Assembly: GCF_900258035.1 (NCBI RefSeq)
Contig: NZ_OGTP01000021.1
Location: forward strand, 1 to 64,000
Direction of reading: 5' to 3'
Source: Caballeronia novacaledonica
GTDB lineage: Bacteria > Pseudomonadota > Gammaproteobacteria > Burkholderiales > Burkholderiaceae
Length of the DNA stretch: 64,000 bases
Below are positions 17,373 through 24,515 of the stretch, in pieces. Within the stretch, counting starts at the first letter, position 1; each line of letters begins with the position of its first letter. The notes under the pieces were generated by a model. That model ran no database searches. It was not told where the DNA came from and saw only the letters and a program-made list of their open reading frames with translations. Made by a program: the position numbers and the translations under genes.

Positions 17373-18674
17373 TCAGTGCTTGTCGGCTGGCTTGTCCGCG
17401 GACTGCTTGCGGTTCACCGCCCGATAGCCGATGTCCCGGCGATACTGCATGCCGTCGAACGAAATCTGGTTGACTGTATCGTAGACCACGGATTGCGCGC
17501 CGCGCACGGAATCCGCCAGACCGACGACGCACAGCACCCGCCCGCCCGAAGTCGTGAGCTTTCCGTCGGTGAGCGTCGTGCCCGCGTGGAAAGTGACGGA
17601 ATTGTCGGTTTCCGCCGGAATGCCGCTGATGCGGTCGCCCTTGCGCGGCGTCTCCGGATAGTTGTGCGCCGCGAGCACGACGCCGAGCGCCGTGCGGCGG
17701 TCCCAGTCGAGATCGACGCTATCGAGCTTGCCGTCGATCGCCATTTCCACGACCTTCGAGAAATCGCCCTTCAGGCGCGCCATGATCGGCTGCGTCTCCG
17801 GATCGCCCATGCGGCAATTGAATTCGAGCGTTTTCGGGTTGCCGTTCGCGTCGATCATCAGGCCGGCGTACAGGAAACCGGTGAAGCGGATGCCTTCGCC
17901 TTCCATGCCGCGCACCGTCGGCAGGATGATTTCGCGCATCACGCGCGCGTGCAGTTGCGGCGTGACGATCGGCGCGGGCGAGTATGCGCCCATGCCGCCG
18001 GTGTTCGGGCCCTTGTCGTGATCGAGCAGGCGCTTGTGGTCCTGGCTGGACGCGAGCGCCAGCACATGCTTGCCGTCGACCAATACGATGAAGCTCGCTT
18101 CCTCGCCCGTGAGAAATTCTTCGATGACGACGCGCGCGCCCGCGTCGCCGAGTTTGTTGTCGGCGAGCATCGAATCGACGGCGGCGTGCGCTTCCTCCAG
18201 CGTCATCGCGACGACGACGCCCTTGCCGGCCGCCAGTCCGTCCGCCTTGACGACGATCGGCGCGCCTTTTGCGTCGATATACGCGTGCGCGGCGGCGATG
18301 TCGGAGAACGTCTCGTATTCGGCCGTCGGAATGTTGTGGCGCTTCATGAACGCCTTCGCGAAGTCTTTCGAGCTTTCGAGCTGGGCGGCTTCCTTGGTCG
18401 GCCCGAAAATTTTCAGGCCGCGCGAGCGGAACACGTTGACGATGCCCGCAGCAAGCGGCTGCTCCGGCCCGACGAGCGTGAACGCGACATGTTCTTGCTC
18501 GGCGAAATCGGCGAGCGCGGCCGGGTCGGTGATGTCAACGTTGCGCAGACGCTCGTCCTGCGCGGTGCCGCCGTTGCCCGGCGCCACATAGACGATCTGC
18601 ACGCGCGGCGACTGCGCGAGCTTCCAGGCCAGCGCGTGTTCGCGGCCGCCGGAACCGACGACGAGTAACTTCAT
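17373..18674 (-). CDS. purD: Phosphoribosylamine-glycine ligase
   Basis: This 433-aa ATP-grasp enzyme is the second step of purine synthesis, joining glycine to phosphoribosylamine. The start MKLLVVGSGGREHALAWKL is the standard GARS N-terminus. ATP-grasp segments include PIVVKADGLAAGKGVVVA and the LEFNCRMGDPETQP metal-binding motif. Length is normal with a short charged extension at the end. The hairpin at 17311-17333 may end its transcript. Confidence 0.96.
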   Translation of the reverse strand: MKLLVVGSGGREHALAWKLAQSPRVQIVYVAPGNGGTAQDERLRNVDITDPAALADFAEQEHVAFTLVGPEQPLAAGIVNVFRSRGLKIFGPTKEAAQLESSKDFAKAFMKRHNIPTAEYETFSDIAAAHAYIDAKGAPIVVKADGLAAGKGVVVAMTLEEAHAAVDSMLADNKLGDAGARVVIEEFLTGEEASFIVLVDGKHVLALASSQDHKRLLDHDKGPNTGGMGAYSPAPIVTPQLHARVMREIILPTVRGMEGEGIRFTGFLYAGLMIDANGNPKTLEFNCRMGDPETQPIMARLKGDFSKVVEMAIDGKLDSVDLDWDRRTALGVVLAAHNYPETPRKGDRISGIPAETDNSVTFHAGTTLTDGKLTTSGGRVLCVVGLADSVRGAQSVVYDTVNQISFDGMQYRRDIGYRAVNRKQSADKPADKH

Positions 18675-18886
18675 TTGATTCCCCGAAATCCTGACAAAAA
18701 GCGGCTTGAGAAAAAGCGGCGGGCGCACGGCCTCTGACGTGCGCGCTCGACAAGGGTCGAAACGTCGCGAAGGCGGCTCGCGCTGACATCGGCTGCGTCA
18801 CGCGCCTTCCAGGGGCGATGCGGCGCCGCGAAAGATCGGGCGGCGCTGCTCCGGCATGCGAGCCGTAGCGAAAGATGTTCCACGTG

Positions 18887-18919
18887 AGGGCGGGGCGGTG
18901 TTCGGTTCCGCCGCGCCCT
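18887..18919 (-). terminator. Hairpin just after the YebC-family gene
   Basis: AGGGCGGGGCGG and CCGCCGCGCCCT pair with one mismatch around a 9-nt loop, 15 bp past the yebC stop. No T tract follows on the minus strand. It may act as a processing block or weak terminator. The rest of the 259-bp purD-yebC spacer shows nothing else I can name. Confidence 0.35.
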
Positions 18920-18933
18920 GTGCGACACGAAGC

Positions 18934-19662
18934 TCAGTCTTCGTTGATCGCGGCGTTTGTATAGACTTCCTGCACGTCGTCGAGATTTTCGAGCGCATCG
19001 AGCAGTTTTTGCATCCTGGCCGCATCGTCGCCGCTGAATTCGACTTCCGTTTGCGGTTTCATCGTCACTTCGGCGAGTTCCGCCTTGAAGCCCGCGGCTT
19101 CGAGCGCGTCCTTCACCTTTTGAAAGTCGTTCGGCGGGCAGACCACTTCGATGCTGCCGTCCTCGTTCGTCACGACGTCGTCGGCGCCGGCTTCGAGCGC
19201 GGCGTCCATCAGCTTGTCTTCCGGCGTGCCCGGCGCGAACAGGAACTGGCCGACGTGATCGAACATGAACGACACCGAGCCGTCCGTGCCCATGTTGCCG
19301 CCGAACTTCGAGAAGGCGTGGCGCACTTCCGCGACGGTGCGGGTGCGGTTGTCCGTCATCGTGTCGACGATGATCGCCGCGCCGCCGATGCCGTAGCCTT
19401 CGTAACGGATTTCTTCGTAGCTCGCGCCATCTACGCCGCCGACGCCGCGCTGGATCGCACGGTTGATGTTGTCCTTCGGCATGTTGGCGTCGTAGGCCTT
19501 GTCGACGGCCAGACGCAGGCGCGGGTTCGTATCGGTCTCGCCGCCGCCCATGCGCGCCGCGACCTGGATTTCCTTGATGAGGCGCGTCCAGACCTTGCCT
19601 TTCTTCGCGTCAGCCGCGGCTTTCTTGTGCTTGATGTTGGCCCATTTGGAATGACCCGCCAT
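18934..19662 (-). CDS. YebC/PmpR family protein
   Basis: This 242-aa protein has the invariant family start MAGHSKWANIKHKKAAADAKKG and three-domain length. Members were first described as DNA-binding transcriptional regulators (PmpR); recent work on the family links some to relief of ribosome stalling at proline-rich stretches. Sequence alone does not separate these roles. It is a stand-alone gene with its own upstream spacer, followed by a hairpin but no clear intrinsic terminator. Confidence 0.92.
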   Translation of the reverse strand: MAGHSKWANIKHKKAAADAKKGKVWTRLIKEIQVAARMGGGETDTNPRLRLAVDKAYDANMPKDNINRAIQRGVGGVDGASYEEIRYEGYGIGGAAIIVDTMTDNRTRTVAEVRHAFSKFGGNMGTDGSVSFMFDHVGQFLFAPGTPEDKLMDAALEAGADDVVTNEDGSIEVVCPPNDFQKVKDALEAAGFKAELAEVTMKPQTEVEFSGDDAARMQKLLDALENLDDVQEVYTNAAINED

Positions 19663-20000
19663 TACCTTTCTCCGTCGCGCGCGGGCGTCGTGCCGTGCGC
19701 CTAGTGTGCTGTCGTGCTTTGTGGTGCCGAATGTGTCTGTCCGTGCCGCGCTCGTCGGACGGCAGCGGGTTCGCTCGAGGATCGTCGGACCCGGCGTAAC
19801 CCGATCGGGAACAGACCGAAATTTTAGCATGGCGGGGCATGCTCCCAGAACCGCCGCGCGCGGACCGTCGCGGGAAAAATGATGCAAACAACGTGAAATT
19901 CCGGCGAATCGCGGCGAAATCGTGCAAAGGCCGCCGTAAACGCGCACCGCCGCGCGAATGGCGCGGCGGTCGAAGTTGAATCGCGCAATGAAGCGGATGC
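19663..20000. other. Intergenic region between upp and the YebC-family gene
   Basis: This 338-bp stretch holds no convincing gene. A perfect 10-bp stem ACCGCCGCGC/GCGCGGCGGT with loop GAATG lies at 19946-19970, about 30 bp past the upp stop, and may help end upp although no T run follows. TAAAAT on the minus strand (19821-19826) is a possible -10 for yebC, without a good -35. Confidence 0.5.
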
Positions 20001-20654
20001 TCAGTTTTTCGTGCCGAAGAGGCGATCGCCCGCGTCGCCGAGTCCCGGAACGATATACGCATGCTCGTTCAGATGCGAATCGAGGGACGCAACGTAGAGA
20101 GTCACGTCCGGATGCGCGTCCTGGAACACCTTGACGCCTTCCGGGGCCGCGACCAGCGCGACGAACACGATGTTCTCGCCCAGCACGTTGCGGCGCTTCA
20201 TCACGTCGACGGCATGCACCGCCGAGTAACCGGTCGCGACCATCGGGTCGCACAGGATGAAGACGCGCTCTTCCAGGTCGGGCGGGAGGCGCACGAGATA
20301 CTCGACCGGACGATGATCCTCGGCCCGATACACGCCGATATGCCCGACACGCGCCGACGGCACCAGATCCAGCAAACCGTCCGACATGCCGATGCCCGCC
20401 CGCAGCACCGGCACGATCGCGAGCTTCTTGCCGGCGATCACCGGCGCGTCGATTTCGACGAGCGGCGTTTCCACGCGCTTCGTCGTAAGCGGCAGCTTGC
20501 GCGTGATTTCGTAGCCCATCAGCAGCGTGATTTCCCGCAGCAGCTCGCGGAACGTGCGCGTGGACGTGTCCTTGTCGCGCATGTGGGTGAGCTTGTGCTG
20601 GATCAACGGGTGATCGAGGATGAAGAGATTGGGAAAGCGGCTGTCTTGTTTCAT
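20001..20654 (-). CDS. upp: Uracil phosphoribosyltransferase
   Basis: This 217-aa pyrimidine salvage enzyme converts uracil and PRPP to UMP. N-terminal residues LDHPLIQHKLTHMRD and the PRPP loop ILCDPMVATGYSA are diagnostic. The C-terminal PGLGDAGDRLFGTKN is the normal uracil-binding end. ATG 20654 is the only sensible start. It is divergent from the SDR gene across 214 bp that includes a 9-bp-stem hairpin in the upp leader. Confidence 0.96.
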   Translation of the reverse strand: MKQDSRFPNLFILDHPLIQHKLTHMRDKDTSTRTFRELLREITLLMGYEITRKLPLTTKRVETPLVEIDAPVIAGKKLAIVPVLRAGIGMSDGLLDLVPSARVGHIGVYRAEDHRPVEYLVRLPPDLEERVFILCDPMVATGYSAVHAVDVMKRRNVLGENIVFVALVAAPEGVKVFQDAHPDVTLYVASLDSHLNEHAYIVPGLGDAGDRLFGTKN

Positions 20655-20693
20655 GGGTCCCGCGCGCGCTGCGCGTCCTGCTGGTGTGATGTT

Positions 20694-20719
20694 CTGCCTT
20701 CCACGATGGGGGAAGGCAG
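20694..20719 (-). promoter_or_regulatory. Inverted repeat in the upp leader
   Basis: CTGCCTTCC and GGAAGGCAG form a perfect 9-bp stem with an 8-nt loop, 40-65 nt upstream of the upp start. It could be an RNA hairpin in the leader or a DNA operator. Pyrimidine salvage genes are often controlled in their leaders, but no known element is recognised here. Confidence 0.35.
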
Positions 20720-20868
20720 TGGCGACAGTTTACCCAAAAGCCCGCGCGCCCCTAAGAAGAATCGTATGAGCGGTCCCGGGCGCCCGCCGACGTTGCCGCC
20801 CCGATTCTTCTAGAATTGCGCGAGAGGCGTTTTTACGCCGATCGCGACAACGACACGGAGGATGAACG

Positions 20869-21648
20869 ATGGACATGGGTATCGCGGGCCGCACCGCGCT
20901 GGTGTGCGCGGCAAGCAAGGGCCTCGGACGGGGCTGCGCCGAAGCGCTCGCCGCCGAGGGCGTGAATCTGGTCATCACGGCGCGCACGGCGGAAACGCTC
21001 GAAGCGACGGCCGCGCACATCCGCGCGCAATACGGCGTCACCGTCACGACGGTCGCGGGCGACATCACGACGCCCGAAGGCCACACCGCCGCGCTCGCCG
21101 TGTGCCCGTCGCCGGACATTCTGGTCAACAACGCGGGCGGGCCGCCGCCGGGCGACTTCCGCACCTTCACGCACGACATGTGGATCAAGGCGCTGGAAGG
21201 CAACATGCTGACGCCGATCGAACTGATCAAGGCGACCATCGACGGCATGATCGAGCGCGGCTTCGGGCGCATCGTGAATATCACGAGTTCGTCGGTGAAG
21301 GCGCCGATCGACGTGCTGGGCCTCTCCAACGGCGCGCGTTCCGGGCTGACGGGCTTCGTCGCGGGCGTTGCGCGCAAGGTCGCTTCGACGGGCGTCACGA
21401 TCAACAATCTGCTGCCGGGCACCTTCGACACCGACCGCATCGCCGTGACGATGGAAGCGCAGGCGAAGGCGCAGAACATCTCCATCGAGGACATGCGCGC
21501 GCGTCGCGCGCAAAGCCTGCCCGCGGGACGCTTCGGCACGTCCGAAGAGTTCGGCCGTGCATGCGCGTTCCTCTGCAGCGTGCACGCGGGCTACATCACC
21601 GGTCAGAACCTGCTGATCGACGGCGGCGCCTATCCCGGCACGTATTGA
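20869..21648 (+). CDS. Short-chain dehydrogenase/reductase family protein lacking the Tyr-Lys pair
   Basis: This 259-aa Rossmann protein of the SDR superfamily is FabG-like. The nucleotide-binding loop is ASKGLGRG (about 15-22) and NNAG is at about 87-90, so NAD(P) binding looks intact. The catalytic YxxxK is not there: the aligned segment is S153-N-G-A-R157, while the catalytic-type Ser lies at about 140. A divergent SDR subgroup carries such a change, so it may reduce by another residue or act as a binding protein. The start at 20869 follows GGAGG. It is 14 bp upstream of mgsA and probably in the same transcript. Confidence 0.85.
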   Translation: MDMGIAGRTALVCAASKGLGRGCAEALAAEGVNLVITARTAETLEATAAHIRAQYGVTVTTVAGDITTPEGHTAALAVCPSPDILVNNAGGPPPGDFRTFTHDMWIKALEGNMLTPIELIKATIDGMIERGFGRIVNITSSSVKAPIDVLGLSNGARSGLTGFVAGVARKVASTGVTINNLLPGTFDTDRIAVTMEAQAKAQNISIEDMRARRAQSLPAGRFGTSEEFGRACAFLCSVHAGYITGQNLLIDGGAYPGTY

Positions 21649-21662
21649 TCGAGGACATGCAC

Positions 21663-22052
21663 ATGACCACACGCGTCGCGCTGATCGCGCACGACATGAA
21701 GAAGGACGACATCGTCACGCTCGCGGGCGAGTTCGTCGACACGCTCGCGCAATGCAGCCTCGTCGCGACCGGCACGACCGGCGGACGCATCGCGGCGGCG
21801 CACGGGCTGGAGGTCGAGCGCAAGCTCTCCGGCCCGCACGGCGGCGATTTGCAGATCGGCGCGGAACTGGCGGAAGGCCGCGTGGATATCGTGATTTTCC
21901 TGCGCGACCCGATGACCCCGCAACCGCACGAACCGGACATCAACGCGCTCGTGCGCGCCTGCGACGTGCACAACGTGCCGTGCGCGACGAACGTCGCGAC
22001 GGCGCGCATGATTCTCGACGACTTGCGTCAGCGCTTTGCGCAGGCGTCGTGA
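21663..22052 (+). CDS. mgsA: Methylglyoxal synthase
   Basis: This 129-aa enzyme converts dihydroxyacetone phosphate to methylglyoxal and phosphate, a bypass used when phosphorylated sugars accumulate. Family motifs are ALIAHDMKKDD, TGTTG for phosphate binding, SGPHGGDLQIGA and FLRDPMTPQPHEPDI. The second ATG (21663) fits the GAGG ribosome site better than the one at 21657. It lies between the SDR and quinone oxidoreductase genes, in a redox/carbonyl-stress cluster. Confidence 0.94.
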   Translation: MTTRVALIAHDMKKDDIVTLAGEFVDTLAQCSLVATGTTGGRIAAAHGLEVERKLSGPHGGDLQIGAELAEGRVDIVIFLRDPMTPQPHEPDINALVRACDVHNVPCATNVATARMILDDLRQRFAQAS

Positions 22053-22075
22053 GGACGAACAAGGAGAACGAAACG

Positions 22076-23050
22076 ATGACCAAGGCAATCCGATTCGACA
22101 AGGCAGGCGGCCCGGAAGTCATGAAGTGGGTCGACGTGGACGTGGGCGCGCCGGGCAAGGGCGAGATCCGCGTGAAGCATCACGCGGTGGGGCTGAATTT
22201 CATCGACGTGTACTTCCGCACCGGTCTCTATCCGATGCCGCTGCCTGGCGGCCTCGGCATGGAAGCCGCCGGCGAGGTGACGGCCGTGGGCGAAGGCGTC
22301 ACGCAATTCAAGCCGGGCGATCGTGTCGCATACGCGTCGCGTCCGCCGGGCGCGTATGCGCAAGAGCGCGTGATGGCGACGGATTATGTCGTCAAGCTGC
22401 CCGATTCGATCGGCTACGAAGACGCCGCGTCGATCATGCTGCAAGGACTGACCGCGCAATATCTGCTGCGGCGGACGTATCGCGTGAAAGCGGGCGACAC
22501 CGTGCTGATCCACGCGGCGGCGGGCGGCGTCGGCATGATTGCGTGCCAGTGGGCAAAGGCGCTCGGCGCGACGGTGATCGGCACCGTCGGCTCGGACGAG
22601 AAAGCCGAGCTTGCGAAGGCGCACGGCTGCGATCACCCGATCGTCTACACGCGCGAGAACTTCACGCAGCGCGTGCGCGAGATCACCAACGGCGCGGGCG
22701 TGCCGGTGGTCTACGACTCTATCGGCAAGGACACGTATATCGCGTCCCTCGATTGCCTTGCGCCGCTCGGCCTCTTCGTCAGCTTCGGCAATTCGTCGGG
22801 GCCGCTGCCGCCGCTCGATTCGTCGGAACTCGCGGGACGCGGCTCCCTGTATTTCACGCGGCCGACCCTCTTCAGCTACATCGCCAAACGCAGCGATCTC
22901 GACACGATGGCGGCGGAACTGTTCGAAGTCGTCTCGTCGGGCAAGGTGAAGACGAACGTGCGCCAGCGCCATCCCTTGTCCGACGCGGCGCGCGCGCATG
23001 AAGAACTCGAAGCGCGCAAGACCTCGGGCTCGACCATTCTTCTGCCTTGA
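22076..23050 (+). CDS. qorA: NADPH:quinone oxidoreductase (zinc-free MDR family)
   Basis: This 324-aa member of the zinc-independent medium-chain dehydrogenase family begins MTKAIRFDKAGGPEVMKW. It has the cofactor motif AAAGGVGMIACQWAKALGA and the family segment VLIHAAAGG, as in E. coli QorA. It probably reduces quinones with NADPH in the cytoplasm. AAGGAG precedes the ATG at 22076. The stop overlaps the next gene's TTG start (TTGA), suggesting coupling to the response regulator. Confidence 0.9.
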   Translation: MTKAIRFDKAGGPEVMKWVDVDVGAPGKGEIRVKHHAVGLNFIDVYFRTGLYPMPLPGGLGMEAAGEVTAVGEGVTQFKPGDRVAYASRPPGAYAQERVMATDYVVKLPDSIGYEDAASIMLQGLTAQYLLRRTYRVKAGDTVLIHAAAGGVGMIACQWAKALGATVIGTVGSDEKAELAKAHGCDHPIVYTRENFTQRVREITNGAGVPVVYDSIGKDTYIASLDCLAPLGLFVSFGNSSGPLPPLDSSELAGRGSLYFTRPTLFSYIAKRSDLDTMAAELFEVVSSGKVKTNVRQRHPLSDAARAHEELEARKTSGSTILLP

Positions 23051-23748
23051 GTTCGAACCTGACGGCGACCGTCGTCCTGATCGAGGATGAAAAGCAGATT
23101 CGCCGCTTCGTGCGCGTGTCGCTCGAAGCGCAGGGCATGACGGTTCACGAGGCGGAGACGGGCCAGAAGGGGCTCGTCGAAGCCGCGACGCGCAAGCCCG
23201 ATCTCGTGATCGTCGATCTCGGTCTGCCCGACACCGACGGCATCGACGTGATCCGCGAACTGCGCGGCTGGACCGAGCTGCCGATCATCGTGCTGTCGGC
23301 GCGCACGCAGGAAGAGGAGAAAGTCGCCGCGCTCGACGCCGGCGCCGACGATTACCTCACGAAGCCCTTCGGCGTGTCCGAGCTGATGGCGCGGATTCGC
23401 GCGCATCTGCGGCGGCGCAATCAGGCGCAGGCGAGCGAGACGCCGGTCGTCGCGTTCGGCGATGTCAGCGTCGATCTCGCGCTGCGCCGCGTCACGAAGC
23501 ACGGCGAGAACGTGCATCTGACGCCGATCGAATATCGCCTGCTATCGACGCTCGTGCGCCACGCGGGGCGCGTGCTGACGCATCGGCAACTGCTGGTGGA
23601 AGTGTGGGGGCCGTCGCATGTCGAAAGCCCGCATTATCTGCGCATCTACATGGCGCATCTGCGTCAGAAGCTCGAGCGCGATCCCGCGCAGCCCGAGCAT
23701 ATCGTGACGGAAACGGGCGTCGGCTACCGGCTCGTCGGCGCGGCGTGA
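23047..23748 (+). CDS. kdpE: KdpE-like response regulator (OmpR family)
   Basis: This 233-aa regulator has a receiver domain with phospho-acceptor Asp about 57 (VIVDLGLPDTDG) and Lys about 106 (DYLTKPFG). A winged-helix DNA-binding domain follows, ending GVGYRLVGAA. The run LIEDEKQIRRFVR and the rest strongly resemble KdpE, the K+-uptake regulator. The start is TTG at 23047 inside the qorA stop; no ATG or GTG is available near the domain start. The partner kinase kdpD and pump genes kdpFABC are not beside it. The 3' end overlaps the convergent NAD(P)-binding gene by 25 bp. Confidence 0.87.
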   Translation: MSSNLTATVVLIEDEKQIRRFVRVSLEAQGMTVHEAETGQKGLVEAATRKPDLVIVDLGLPDTDGIDVIRELRGWTELPIIVLSARTQEEEKVAALDAGADDYLTKPFGVSELMARIRAHLRRRNQAQASETPVVAFGDVSVDLALRRVTKHGENVHLTPIEYRLLSTLVRHAGRVLTHRQLLVEVWGPSHVESPHYLRIYMAHLRQKLERDPAQPEHIVTETGVGYRLVGAA

Positions 23749-24416
23749 CGGAGGCTGCGCGCGGGTTCGAACCTGAGCGAATCCAGCAAGATATCGATGG
23801 GCTCATCGCCGCCGGCGAACGCGATCATCCGGTTGCTGATTCCGAGCGTCACGCATTGCAGCGCGATGCGCGCGACGTCTGCGCGCGACACCTCGGGCGT
23901 GTGTTTCGTGAGTTCGCCGGCAAGCGCGACCGCGCCGTGCGCCGGTCCATCCGATAGCGGTCCGGGCCGCAGAATCGCATAAGGCACGCCGCGATGCGCG
24001 ACGTATTCGTCGGCTTCGCGTTTCATCCGCGAATAGTGGCGCAGCGCAAAGCCGCTGCGCTCCGGATAAAACGCCGACAACGCGCTGATGACCACGAGCT
24101 GCTGCACGCGCCTGCGTTTAGCGTAGTCGGCGGTGCGCATGACGGCGTCGCGGTCGATCGCGCGTTCCTCGTGCACGCTGTCCGTATCCGCCGATCCGGC
24201 CGCGTAGATCACATGCGTGATGTCGTCGAAGGCGTGGGAGAAGTCGTTGGCGAGATCGCCGAGGACGATTTCGGCGCCCATCGCCGCGAACTCGCTCTTG
24301 TGGGCGGATTTGCGCAGCATGGCGCGAAAGGGCGTGGCCGCTTCATGGAGACGCCCGGCGATGAGCCGGCCCGTGCGGCCGTGCGCGCCGATCAGCAGAA
24401 CCTTCAGCGTTTTCAT
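23724..24416 (-). CDS. NAD(P)-binding Rossmann-fold protein (atypical SDR, NmrA/YwnB-like)
   Basis: This 230-aa protein begins MKTLKVLLIGAHGRTGRLIAGRL, with the GxxGxxG cofactor motif of atypical SDRs. It continues through VIYAAGS, a YSRMKREADEYV segment that could supply Tyr and Lys, and ILRPGPLSDG. Related proteins bind NAD(P)H and are annotated as sugar epimerases or NmrA-like redox sensors; the substrate is unknown. The ATG at 24416 is preferred over an upstream one because the fold starts there. It runs towards kdpE and overlaps it tail-to-tail. Confidence 0.82.
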   Translation of the reverse strand: MKTLKVLLIGAHGRTGRLIAGRLHEAATPFRAMLRKSAHKSEFAAMGAEIVLGDLANDFSHAFDDITHVIYAAGSADTDSVHEERAIDRDAVMRTADYAKRRRVQQLVVISALSAFYPERSGFALRHYSRMKREADEYVAHRGVPYAILRPGPLSDGPAHGAVALAGELTKHTPEVSRADVARIALQCVTLGISNRMIAFAGGDEPIDILLDSLRFEPARSLRHAAPTSR

Positions 24417-24515
24417 GCGGGACGCTCCTTCGCCGTGGGTCTTTACCGCTTTACCCGACAAAGTAGGTCATTTTCGGACGGTGTGCTGCGGGACGCGTTT
24501 GCGCCCGCAGCATTT

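Noticed and set aside
18876..18887. parS-like half site TGTTCCACGTGA
   Set aside because: Twelve bases match a ParB-site half plus core, but the other arm reads GGGC where AACA is needed. ParB sites are palindromic, so chance similarity is more likely.
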